Assembly (NCBI GenBank): GCA_017550385.1 | Contig: JAFZPJ010000056.1 | Coordinates: 1-40,610 of the forward strand | Direction: 5' to 3' | Length of the DNA stretch: 40,610 nucleotides | From: Clostridiales bacterium | GTDB lineage: Bacteria > Bacillota > Clostridia > Saccharofermentanales > Saccharofermentanaceae | In this document: positions 1 through 7,748 of the stretch, piece by piece | Layout of the letters: each line of letters starts with the position of its first letter | How positions within the stretch are numbered: position 1 is the stretch's first letter | Position numbers and translations under genes: made by a program | The notes under the pieces: model-generated | The model's database searches: none | Told to the model about the DNA's origin: nothing | The model's input: the letters and a program-made list of their open reading frames with translations, nothing else

Positions 1-1992
1 ATCTGCCAGACCTTCGCTCACTTCCCCGTATTCAGGGTCGGAGGCGATGAATTCGTGATCGTCCTCAAGGGTCAGGATTATGCTATACGCGACGATCTTA
101 TCGATTCGTTCAGAAGACAGGTCGAAGATAATATGCGTATCGGCTCAGGTCCGATCGTTGCAATAGGCGTCGCTGAATACCAGGAAGGCAAGGATACTAC
201 GGTCGAAGAGATCTTCCACCGTGCCGACGGCCGCATGTACGAAGACAAATCGCGCCTTAAGGAAGAGAAGCTCCTGCACGAGAGCCGTTCACTCAAGGAG
301 CAGTCGGTCGAGAAGAAGATCACGGATGATAGGAAGAAGATGCTCGATTCGCTCTTCAAGTCATACGATGTTGTCGCCGAAGGCACATATGTCTATCTCT
401 GCGATATGAAGTACGACTTCTCCAGATGGTCCAAGAACTGCGTTGATAAGTATGAACTCCCGTCCGAGTACATGTACGGAGCGGGAGATATCTGGGAGAA
501 CGTGATCCACCCCGATGACCGTGAAGCTTATCACAAAGGTATCGATGAGATATTTGCAGGTGCATCTTCGGGACACGATATGCAGTACCGCGCCAGAAGA
601 CCGGACGGCCAATACGATGTCTGCACATGCCGCGGCGTAGTCATCAGGGATCCGATGGGTGACCCCGACTACTTTGTCGGCACCATCCGCAACCACAGCA
701 CTCAGGGCCACATCGATACTCTTACGGGTCTCCGCAACCAGTACGGGTTCTTCGATGATCTCGACAGCTGGATCAAGAGACAGGCCGTGGCTCACGTTCT
801 CATCGTCGGCATCAGCAAGTTCTCCGAGATCAACGAATTGTACGGTTATAATTTCGGTAACCGTGTATTGCAGCTGTTTGCAAGGAAGGTCTTCGAGACG
901 ACCGGCAACACCGGTGTTTGCTACAGGATAGACGGAACCAAGTTCGCGGTGATCAGCAACACGCTGTCTTTTGATGAGATCGAGACCAGGTATAACAACT
1001 TCCGCAATTACTTCCGTGAAGATTTCAAGGTGGATGATAAGCGGGTACTGCTCGAGGTCAACGGCGGTGCTCTGAAGATGGAGAATTTCGACTTTGATTC
1101 ACAGACGGTCTATGGATGCCTGAACTTCGCTTACAGCGAGTCCAAGTCACGCCGCCAGGGTGACCTCGTTCTGTTCCTGAACAACCTCAATGAGAATAAC
1201 AGGCACAGGATCGAGAAGCTCCATGAGATCCGCGCTTCCATCATGCACGGCTACAGAGGATTCTTCCTCTTGTATCAGCCAGTGGTCGATGCGCAGACTG
1301 AAGAGCTCATCTCAGCCGAGGCACTGCTCAGATGGAAGAACGATACATACGGTGTCGTACCGCCTGACCAGTTCCTGCCGCTCCTTGAATCTGACCCGCT
1401 CTTCCCGGAGCTCGGCGAGTGGATCATCAGAGAAGCGATACTCGCTGCAAAGCAGATCAGGATGAAGTATCCGGACTTTATCATGAACATCAATCTGTCC
1501 TACACGCAGCTTGAGAAGCCTGACTTCGTCGATATGGTCTACAATCTTGTCAGCGATCTCGGATATCCGCCGCAGAACCTCTGCTTCGAGATCACCGAAC
1601 GGTGCAAACTGCTCGATATCAAGCTCCTGAGGAATGTCGCAGCCAAGCTCAAGTCGAGAGGTATATTGATAGCGCTCGATGATTTCGGCACGGGCTTCTC
1701 GTCTGTCGGAATCGTCAAGGAACTCCCGTTCGACATCATCAAGATCGACCAGGGATTCGTCGCGAAGATCGAAGAGAACAACGTGGACAGAGAGCTCATC
1801 AGGCACTTCGCAGGACTTGCCAAGCTCTTCGGTGCGAAGGTCTGTGTGGAAGGCATCGAGACCGCCGGCATGAGAGACATCCTGCAGCAGTACAGCGTCG
1901 AGAGCTTCCAGGGCTACTATTATTCCAGACCTCTTGCACTCGACAAGTTCTTCGAGTGGGACGAGGACTTCTCACAGCATCCCAAAGCATGA
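1..1992 (+). CDS. GGDEF-PAS-GGDEF-EAL c-di-GMP signalling protein (5' end missing)
   Basis: The frame is open from the first base, so the gene begins upstream. At 40-54 it encodes an intact GGDEF motif (F-R-V-G-G-D-E-F), the C-terminal half of a diguanylate cyclase domain. A PAS-like domain follows (about 340-700, with IHPDDR and a YRARRPDG stretch). A second GGDEF domain (about 715-1150) has D-G-T-K-F at 931-945 instead of the catalytic signature, so it is probably a non-catalytic or regulatory copy. The EAL domain (about 1240-1970) keeps E-A-L at 1318-1326, NINLS, EITE, DDFGTG at 1678, IKID, VEGIET and QGYYYSRP. These are the metal and catalytic residues expected of a working c-di-GMP phosphodiesterase. 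Inference: a bifunctional or switchable c-di-GMP enzyme sensing through PAS. The stop overlaps the next start as ATGA. Confidence 0.93.
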   Translation: MCQTFAHFPVFRVGGDEFVIVLKGQDYAIRDDLIDSFRRQVEDNMRIGSGPIVAIGVAEYQEGKDTTVEEIFHRADGRMYEDKSRLKEEKLLHESRSLKEQSVEKKITDDRKKMLDSLFKSYDVVAEGTYVYLCDMKYDFSRWSKNCVDKYELPSEYMYGAGDIWENVIHPDDREAYHKGIDEIFAGASSGHDMQYRARRPDGQYDVCTCRGVVIRDPMGDPDYFVGTIRNHSTQGHIDTLTGLRNQYGFFDDLDSWIKRQAVAHVLIVGISKFSEINELYGYNFGNRVLQLFARKVFETTGNTGVCYRIDGTKFAVISNTLSFDEIETRYNNFRNYFREDFKVDDKRVLLEVNGGALKMENFDFDSQTVYGCLNFAYSESKSRRQGDLVLFLNNLNENNRHRIEKLHEIRASIMHGYRGFFLLYQPVVDAQTEELISAEALLRWKNDTYGVVPPDQFLPLLESDPLFPELGEWIIREAILAAKQIRMKYPDFIMNINLSYTQLEKPDFVDMVYNLVSDLGYPPQNLCFEITERCKLLDIKLLRNVAAKLKSRGILIALDDFGTGFSSVGIVKELPFDIIKIDQGFVAKIEENNVDRELIRHFAGLAKLFGAKVCVEGIETAGMRDILQQYSVESFQGYYYSRPLALDKFFEWDEDFSQHPKA

Positions 1993-2873
1993 TCATGAAC
2001 GAGACCTATCTGCTCAGCGATGGAACTTCATTGCCGAAGATAGGCTTCGGTACTTATAACGAGGCTTTTGAAGACAACAAAGACGCTATCCTCAAGGCTA
2101 TCGAGTGCGGTTACAGGTTCTTCGATACCGCATCTCTTTACGAGACGGAAAGACCTTTGGGCGCTGCAATTAAAGAGAGCGGCATCGCCAGGAGCAATGT
2201 CATAATCGAGACCAAGCTCTGGACGGACGAGATGGGCGCGGATAATGCGAGAACGGCGCTCTCCAAGTCGTTAGACCGCCTCGGAACGGATTACCTCGAC
2301 ATCTACATGATGCACTGGCCCAGGCAGACCGGCGCCGAAGACGAGAACTGGAAAGAATTAGACATCGAGACATATCAGGCAATGGAAGAGATGGTCGATA
2401 AGGGCCTCGTCAGGAGGCTCGGCCTCAGCAACTTCCTGCCGCATCACTTAAAGAACATTCTCGATAACTGCAGGATAAAACCCGTTGTTGACCAGATGGA
2501 GCTCCATCCAGGGTATTCACAGGAGGCTGCAGTTGCTTTCTGTAAGGCAAATGACGTCCTTCCGATGGCCTGGAGTCCTCTGGGAAGGGGCAGGGAGAAC
2601 GCCACCATCGGCAATTCCATCCTGGTCCGGCTGGCTGCCAAGTACGGCAAGAGCGTCCAGCAGATCAACCTGAGGTTCCTGTTGCAGAAGGGCATCCTTC
2701 CCATCCCGAAAGCGTCCTCCATGGAGCACATGAAGGCTAACCTCGAGGTGTTTGATTTCGAGCTTACTTCAGACGATATGTCCATGCTCACCTGCATGCC
2801 GCAGACGGCGTGGCTGGGTGAGCACCCGGATTTTGTCATCCCTGACAGGAAAAGCAATCCGGATAATCTGTAG
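1989..2873 (+). CDS. Aldo/keto reductase
   Basis: A 294-residue NADPH-dependent oxidoreductase of the AKR superfamily, presumably cytoplasmic and reducing small aldehydes or ketones. The catalytic tetrad is visible: D46 and Y51 in FFDTASLYETE, K76 in IETKLW, H109 in YMMHWPR. The cofactor-binding end (LPIPKASSMEHMKAN) is also typical. The reading frame could extend upstream to 1956, but the ATG at 1989 (or 1995) matches family N-termini (YLLSDGTSLPKIGFGTY). The 1989 ATG overlaps the upstream TGA by four bases, so translation is probably coupled to the c-di-GMP gene. Substrate cannot be predicted; the link to c-di-GMP signalling may only be co-transcription. Confidence 0.9.
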   Translation: MIMNETYLLSDGTSLPKIGFGTYNEAFEDNKDAILKAIECGYRFFDTASLYETERPLGAAIKESGIARSNVIIETKLWTDEMGADNARTALSKSLDRLGTDYLDIYMMHWPRQTGAEDENWKELDIETYQAMEEMVDKGLVRRLGLSNFLPHHLKNILDNCRIKPVVDQMELHPGYSQEAAVAFCKANDVLPMAWSPLGRGRENATIGNSILVRLAAKYGKSVQQINLRFLLQKGILPIPKASSMEHMKANLEVFDFELTSDDMSMLTCMPQTAWLGEHPDFVIPDRKSNPDNL

Positions 2874-2914
2874 TAACAGTGTTACATCGTGTGGTCATGC
2901 ATAGAGAGGGGCAT

Positions 2915-3955
2915 ATGGGATATGTAAAGAAGAGCATCGCTGCAGTGCTGATGACGACAATGGTCTTAAGTGCAGCTTCCTGCTCGATATTTGATAATAA
3001 GTTCGCTACGACGCAGACGTATTCTGCGATCAAGGATGATGCATACAAGTCCAAGTCTGACATCGACAAGGACGACGAAGGCATCTACATGAAGACAGTT
3101 GCAGGCGTCATAAAGTATTTGGACAAGGGCGATGCGGACGGACTTTCAAAGCTCTGCTGTGACGGGCTTCTCGATATGGACGGTACCGATGATGAGCTTG
3201 AAGCTATGGCGGACGGATTTGAAGGCAAGGTAACCGATACTACCCCCATCGGTACGGATCTCGGATCCAGAGGATTTGCCCAGTGGTCCGGCAGCGAACC
3301 CGTAGCCTGCTATGACGGGTGGTGCTATATCTATACGGATGAGCAGACATACTATCTGCGTATTTCCATGTGTTCCGTAAACAAGAAGGATGATGACGGT
3401 GATGATTCCGTAGGCGTGTGCATGATCGAACTGATGACCATCGATATGAAGTATGACTTAGAGAGAACAGGTGTTCCTGAAGAAGAGGACGTTCCCGAGT
3501 ATGTGGCCACTTATGTTTTCGGAGACGGTTCTTCGGAAGACGTACCATTCCGCCTGGTCGGCATGAACTACTGCGGTATCGTCTCGGCTTTCGGTGACTG
3601 CGAAGGATATACCATAATCGATACGGCAATAGGTTACAGTTATAACGTTTATAAGCTGACCGGCACAGACGATGAGATAGACCTTGATGATGTTAAGTAT
3701 CTTGATATGGATGATCCGGAAGAGATGTATGAGTTTTTTGCAGAGTACGAACAGTATGCCGTGGAAGAGAACGACGGATATAATTACTTCTACAACATCG
3801 AAGGCAAGGATGACGAGAAGCTCCTTGTGTGGGTGTACGGCACTCACGGGGATGACGATGTTCCGTATGTGGCCGGGATACAGGTGATGGATATCACCAA
3901 GCCGTATAACGACCAGAAGAGAGAAGAGATATATAACAGCAAGAATAAGAGTTAG
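2915..3955 (+). CDS. Putative lipoprotein, function unknown
   Basis: A 346-residue secreted protein with a lipoprotein signal: K5-K6, hydrophobic run, then LSAASC with the candidate lipidated Cys at 23. The start at 2915 is preferred over an upstream in-frame start at 2879 because a purine-rich ribosome site (GAGAGGGG, about 2904) precedes it and the signal peptide begins there. The mature part is very acidic (many Asp/Glu clusters) with beta-type segments such as ATYVFGDGSSEDVPFRL and an IQVMDITKPYND end. I recognise no domain. It is followed by a strong bidirectional terminator shared with the convergent ABC permease gene. Probably anchored on the outer face of the cell membrane. Confidence 0.8.
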   Translation: MGYVKKSIAAVLMTTMVLSAASCSIFDNKFATTQTYSAIKDDAYKSKSDIDKDDEGIYMKTVAGVIKYLDKGDADGLSKLCCDGLLDMDGTDDELEAMADGFEGKVTDTTPIGTDLGSRGFAQWSGSEPVACYDGWCYIYTDEQTYYLRISMCSVNKKDDDGDDSVGVCMIELMTIDMKYDLERTGVPEEEDVPEYVATYVFGDGSSEDVPFRLVGMNYCGIVSAFGDCEGYTIIDTAIGYSYNVYKLTGTDDEIDLDDVKYLDMDDPEEMYEFFAEYEQYAVEENDGYNYFYNIEGKDDEKLLVWVYGTHGDDDVPYVAGIQVMDITKPYNDQKREEIYNSKNKS

Positions 3956-3972
3956 CCGATAAGCAAACAAAA

Positions 3973-3996
3973 ACGTCCCGGAGCGATCCGGGACGT
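3973..3996. terminator. Bidirectional intrinsic terminator
   Basis: A perfect 10-bp stem (ACGTCCCGGA / TCCGGGACGT) with a GCGA loop. It is followed by CTTTT on the plus strand and by TTTTTG on the minus strand, and sits between convergent genes. The GGA-GCGA-TCC apex is identical to that of the hairpin at 9548-9569. Confidence 0.85.
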
Positions 3997-4009
3997 CTTT
4001 TAACTTAAC

Positions 4010-6613
4010 TCACTCAACCGACTTCAGCGCATCCGTCAGCGGTATCTTCTTGATCCTCATGATGTCGAAGAACGACACGATGAAGTACGAGATAAGCATT
4101 ATTCCGATCATCTTCAGGATACTGATAAAGCTTACATATATCTCGATCCAGCCGCTCATCGAATACATGATGACGGCAAAGATAGCTGTCAGACCGATAA
4201 CGGAAAGGGAAGCTGTCGCTACGGCGAAGATCACCACCACTCCTGTGGTCAGATTGACGTACAGGCTGTTGATCTCGCGGTTCTCGTAGCCGAGCACTTT
4301 GACCATCGATATCGATGTCGCATTCTTCTCGATGATGATCTTCGTGAGCAGATAGATTACCAGGATTCCGATGAGAAGACATGCGAACGATACGTAATCC
4401 ATATAATTGCCCATCGAATGATCGATCTGAGTCGACAGCGACATGATGTCTTCTCTTGTTACGACCGTATAGATCATATCCTCATCGATGTCAGTGATCT
4501 TCCCGGACGACAGGAATCCGGTGAAACTGTCCTCGTCCAAGTCAAAACAATCATTGTATTCATCATTTCTCATAAAGACGGCGAGACCGCCCATGTATGA
4601 ATACACGCCCTTGACTTCGAACGTATACGTCTTGTCCGAGTACTTCTCTTTCAGCGTGATGGTGTCGCCTTCGCGCAACAGGAACTTGTCAGCATATGCA
4701 CTCGATATGAGCACGCCGTCATCGGGAAGATCCGCCCTGACATATCTGCTGTCATCTTCGATGCCGTAGATCGTGATGCCTTCACCTTCTCGGACACCGT
4801 TAACGGTCTCCAAAGAACTCGTGGAGAACTTCTCAGCGCCCTCGGTATCGGTCGTTATGACATTGCCGTCCTCATCCTCATAATCCATGAGGATGTACTG
4901 GTATTCGGAGATCAGTTCGCTGGTCATCACACGCTTGTAGTGATCGAGCGTCTCTGGAAGGCCGATCGAGAAAGACAGCAACAGCATGACGAAAGCAATT
5001 CCGAAGAAGAGTACGACATAGCTTCCGAGATTCTGCAGGAGGATCCTCAGGCGGAAACGGCTGAAGAACTTGAGCCTCGGCAGACGTACTGCCTTCTTTC
5101 TTTTCGATGTGGACAGATCCCTTCTGAGGAACTTCAGAGGCGACAGCCTCATCTTCCTAACGATGATGATGAGGTTGATGATGAACATCAGCGCGAGCGG
5201 TATGAGAGTCGTGTTGACGAAAGCCTCCGCGTTCCATATGGTCTCGTATGTGGGCAGGCTGTACGAGTTGTAGTACATGCTGACTACCGTATCCTTGAAG
5301 AGCGTGTAGCCGAGAAGGTTACCCGTGACCGCCGACAGGAGCGTAACGATGACCGGCATCATCATGTAGTAGAAGGTGAGCTCGCCCCTGGTGTAGCCTG
5401 TCGCCCTGAGAGTGCCGATGACCGCGGCTTCTTTGGTGATCGTGTTCGATGTCGTTATCGCGAAAACGAACGCCAGCACCGCGATGAACACGTACACGAG
5501 TACGCCCATCATCGCGACGTCCGAGCCGAAATCCTCAGGCGCGAACTGTATTGCCTGATTGGCATATGAGGGCAGGAAGTCGACCAGCTCGTTGGTATTG
5601 TCTTCGTAGGGCTCTAACGCTTCGAGCTTGTCTACTGTCTCGTCGATCTTGTCCTGCTCTGCGGCGAGCGCATCGGCGTCTGCCTGAAGCGCGTCCGCAT
5701 CTTCCTGAAGGGAAGCGGCTTCAGCGAGCCACTCCGGGTCGCCGGCGAGGACCTTATCATAGTTTGCCTCGAGCTCAGCGGATCTTTCCTCGAGTTCTTC
5801 TCCGCGGGCTTCCAAGTCGTCTGCCTGCTCCTCGATGCCTTCGAGATATGCTGTCCATTCGTCGACGTTGTCTGCAAGCTGCTCGGCCTCATCCTTGTCG
5901 TCCGTGTAACCGCCCGTAGCCGCGATGACTGCGGCCTGCTCCATCAGATCGTCGCTCCACTCCTTCTCTTCGTATTCCGAGGCAGGAACCGTATCATATC
6001 TGAATGCATACTGGTATTTGACGTTGCCGGGGAGGTTTTCCCAGCCCTCTTCCGTTACGAGCGCCACGTCGAAATCAATGGCGTTGAACATTATGTCCGA
6101 GTTCTTCTTGAACAGCGTGCTGTAATCGGGGAGTGCGATGAAGCCTACAACCTCGAGTTTCACGCCGTTTACCGTGATCGTATCGCCGATGCTTAAACCG
6201 AGGTTATCTGCATGCATACGGTCGATAGCGATCTCGTCCTTGCCTTCGGGGAGACGGCCTTCGATAACACTTGCGATGTTGAGGTCTTCTCTTATCTTGA
6301 ATACTCTTACTACCGCATTGTCATTGCCGTCAGACACCTCGGGCACTTCCTTGTAGAACTGCTCATAGAGGGTGACGTTATCGGGCATTGCGGCAAGCAG
6401 TTCTTCGGTAGGTTCTTCCTTGAACTCGATATGTCCGTCTTCTCTGTTGTATTTGTCGTAGGATTCGTCAAATGCCTTGAGCATGCTGCCGTTGGCGACA
6501 TACATGCCCGATGCCGTGCCTATCATGAAGCTCATGAGAAGGAACAGCACCACATATCTCTTCCACTCCTTCGCCAGGTCGCGAAGGATCCTTTTGTTGA
6601 TAGGGTTTCTCAT
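4010..6613 (-). CDS. FtsX/MacB-type ABC transporter permease with extracellular coiled coil
   Basis: An 867-residue ABC3-type permease. An N-terminal membrane helix (YVVLFLLMSFMIGTASGMY) is followed by a large extracytoplasmic region and an Ala/Glu/Asp-rich heptad stretch (about residues 245-340) that should form a coiled-coil hairpin. Then comes a first FtsX core (MMGVLVYVFIAVLAFVFAITTS onward), a second helix and extracellular domain, and a second FtsX core (SFACLLIGILVIYLLTKIIIEKN to the end). The ATG at 6613 is chosen because AAGGGGG lies just upstream; a TTG at 6631 is in frame but poorer. It partners the ATPase gene, whose TAA lies just upstream of this start. Family role: mechanotransmission or export of lipids, peptides or antimicrobials rather than bulk import. 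Substrate unknown. Confidence 0.92.
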   Translation of the reverse strand: MRNPINKRILRDLAKEWKRYVVLFLLMSFMIGTASGMYVANGSMLKAFDESYDKYNREDGHIEFKEEPTEELLAAMPDNVTLYEQFYKEVPEVSDGNDNAVVRVFKIREDLNIASVIEGRLPEGKDEIAIDRMHADNLGLSIGDTITVNGVKLEVVGFIALPDYSTLFKKNSDIMFNAIDFDVALVTEEGWENLPGNVKYQYAFRYDTVPASEYEEKEWSDDLMEQAAVIAATGGYTDDKDEAEQLADNVDEWTAYLEGIEEQADDLEARGEELEERSAELEANYDKVLAGDPEWLAEAASLQEDADALQADADALAAEQDKIDETVDKLEALEPYEDNTNELVDFLPSYANQAIQFAPEDFGSDVAMMGVLVYVFIAVLAFVFAITTSNTITKEAAVIGTLRATGYTRGELTFYYMMMPVIVTLLSAVTGNLLGYTLFKDTVVSMYYNSYSLPTYETIWNAEAFVNTTLIPLALMFIINLIIIVRKMRLSPLKFLRRDLSTSKRKKAVRLPRLKFFSRFRLRILLQNLGSYVVLFFGIAFVMLLLSFSIGLPETLDHYKRVMTSELISEYQYILMDYEDEDGNVITTDTEGAEKFSTSSLETVNGVREGEGITIYGIEDDSRYVRADLPDDGVLISSAYADKFLLREGDTITLKEKYSDKTYTFEVKGVYSYMGGLAVFMRNDEYNDCFDLDEDSFTGFLSSGKITDIDEDMIYTVVTREDIMSLSTQIDHSMGNYMDYVSFACLLIGILVIYLLTKIIIEKNATSISMVKVLGYENREINSLYVNLTTGVVVIFAVATASLSVIGLTAIFAVIMYSMSGWIEIYVSFISILKMIGIMLISYFIVSFFDIMRIKKIPLTDALKSVE

Positions 6614-6624
6614 GCCGCGCCCCC

Positions 6625-7344
6625 TTACCAATCAAGCTCTGTCGCGCTGATCTTTTGTTCGTTGACGATGTTCTTTCTTACGACGCCGTCACGGAGCTTG
6701 ATCACGTGGTCTGCCATGCCTTGGATCGCATTGTTGTGGGTGACCATGATGACCGTGTTGCCGTACTTCTGATTGACGTCTTCGATGAGCTTTAATATCT
6801 CTTTGGAAGTGTTGTAGTCGAGCGCTCCCGTAGGCTCGTCACACAAAAGGATGTCGGGATTCTTTACGATGGCGCGGCCGATCGATGTTCTCTGCTGCTG
6901 GCCGCCGGATAACTGGTTGGGAAGCTTGTATCTGTGATCCCAGAGCCCAAGTGTATTAAGGAGCTCGTCGATATCAAGGGGAGAGTCGGACAGATACGCG
7001 CCGACTTCGATGTTCTCTTTTACGTTCAGGTTGGGAATAAGGTTGTACAGCTGGAAAACATAACCTAAGTGCTTTCTCCTGTATCTGGTGAGCGTCTTCT
7101 CATCCATGTCGCGAAGCTTGTCTCCTGCGATCGAGATGTACCCGTCATCCGCGCTGTCGATGCCTCCTATGATGTTGAGAAGGGTGGACTTACCCGACCC
7201 TGACGGCCCGAGAAGGACGCAGAACTCGCCCTTTTTGACCGTGAAGTCCATTCCTCTCAGGACTTCCTGTCTGCTGTCGCCTTCGCCGAAAGCCTTGTAG
7301 ACATTGCAGACATTAAGGAATTCTTGAAGTTCTTTTTCTGACAT
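6625..7344 (-). CDS. ABC transporter ATP-binding protein (MacB/LolD-like)
   Basis: A 239-residue nucleotide-binding subunit. Visible motifs: Walker A GPSGSGKST, Q-loop YVFQLYN, signature LSGGQQQR, Walker B ILLCDEPTGALD, and switch His in VTHN. The EPTGALD form is typical of the MacB/LolD/FtsE class that pairs with FtsX-type permeases, and the permease follows directly. The start at 7344 is preferred over an in-frame ATG at 7371 because GAGGTGAT sits five bases upstream of it. The gene lies about 45 nt downstream of a near-consensus promoter with a palindromic operator, and further downstream of a candidate Mn2+ riboswitch with terminator. Both may control this two-gene operon. Confidence 0.95.
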   Translation of the reverse strand: MSEKELQEFLNVCNVYKAFGEGDSRQEVLRGMDFTVKKGEFCVLLGPSGSGKSTLLNIIGGIDSADDGYISIAGDKLRDMDEKTLTRYRRKHLGYVFQLYNLIPNLNVKENIEVGAYLSDSPLDIDELLNTLGLWDHRYKLPNQLSGGQQQRTSIGRAIVKNPDILLCDEPTGALDYNTSKEILKLIEDVNQKYGNTVIMVTHNNAIQGMADHVIKLRDGVVRKNIVNEQKISATELDW

Positions 7345-7395
7345 TAAAATCACCTCGTGTCTTTCTGACATATGAATACTTGCTCATATGTGCAT

Positions 7396-7436
7396 ATTAT
7401 AGTGTTAGCATATGCTAATTGTCAACCGGTTAGCAT
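7396..7436 (-). promoter_or_regulatory. Sigma-70 promoter with palindromic operator in its spacer
   Basis: On the minus strand TTGACA (7420-7425) and TATAAT (7396-7401), both exact consensus, are 18 bp apart. The spacer contains the perfect 14-bp palindrome TTAGCATATGCTAA (7405-7418). A further half site TTAGCAT lies at 7430-7436, just upstream of the -35 box. A palindrome between the two boxes is a classic repressor site (MarR or TetR type). The promoter points at the ABC operon. No regulator gene is adjacent. Confidence 0.75.
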
Positions 7437-7464
7437 TATGCAACTTCTCCAAAATCGAGGCAAT

Positions 7465-7510
7465 AAAAAACGGGACTTTCTATTGCATCGACAATGCAAT
7501 AAAAGTCTCG
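7465..7510 (-). terminator. Riboswitch-associated intrinsic terminator
   Basis: Read on the minus strand, a long hairpin with an 8-bp apical stem (ATGCAATA-type arms at 7481-7488 and 7494-7501) and a 9-bp lower stem (7471-7479 with 7502-7510, one G-U), separated by a one-base bulge, is followed directly by six T. It ends the candidate Mn2+ leader RNA, upstream of the ABC operon's own promoter. Confidence 0.85.
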
Positions 7511-7594
7511 CTTCGAAAGACACATACCGAGGGAAAACCTGTGATGACGATACATGCCGCACGCTTAGGCCGTGCAAGCTACTCCCTAATATCT
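7465..7594 (-). ncRNA. Candidate yybP-ykoY (manganese) riboswitch with terminator
   Basis: The minus strand carries, in the right order and spacing, blocks I associate with the yybP-ykoY aptamer. GGGAGTAGC lies at 7578-7586, followed by a P2-like hairpin (GCACG/CGTGC arms, 7559-7575). An 8-bp stem CATGTATC / GGTATGTG (7549-7556 with 7521-7528, including wobbles) encloses CGTCATCA and a small AGG/CCT hairpin. Then comes AGCGAGACTTTT, which runs into the terminator arm. In known members Mn2+ binding favours read-through into exporters such as MntP or TerC. Here the first downstream gene is an ABC ATPase, about 120 nt past the terminator and behind a second promoter. The outer P1 pairing is weak by eye. 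Comparison is from memory; a covariance-model search is needed. Confidence 0.62.
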
Positions 7595-7600
7595 GCGTTC

Positions 7601-7633
7601 ATTGTAACACTTGAAACATATCAATCAAGTGTT
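7601..7633 (-). promoter_or_regulatory. Promoter and inverted repeat for the leader RNA
   Basis: On the minus strand TTGATT (7623-7628) and TACAAT (7601-7606) are 16 bp apart and would start RNA near 7594, just before the GGGAGTAGC block. A 9-bp inverted repeat, AACACTTGA (7606-7614) and TCAAGTGTT (7625-7633) with a 10-bp spacer, overlaps both boxes and could be an operator. Confidence 0.45.
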
Positions 7634-7748
7634 TGTTGGTTATATAGTTTACACAATTGTCAATCAATATTAATCGCAAGTTGTTTTCGGGAACGTATAC
7701 TCAAAACATATAAAAATATCTTAAAAGAAAAGAATAGAGGTGTAATCC

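Larger units (their letters stand above)
7372..7748. other. 377-bp divergent regulatory region
   Basis: There is no protein gene I accept here. On the minus strand it holds, in transcription order, a promoter with inverted repeat, the candidate riboswitch, its terminator, and a second promoter with operator. On the plus strand it holds the ribosome site AGAGGTG ahead of 7749. I found no convincing plus-strand promoter; the AT-rich stretch 7640-7735 is the likely place. Confidence 0.7.

Noticed and set aside
4940-5569. 209-codon open frame antisense to the ABC permease
   Set aside because: Arg/Glu/His-rich low-complexity product in a frame mirrored from a confident FtsX permease; no ribosome site or domain.
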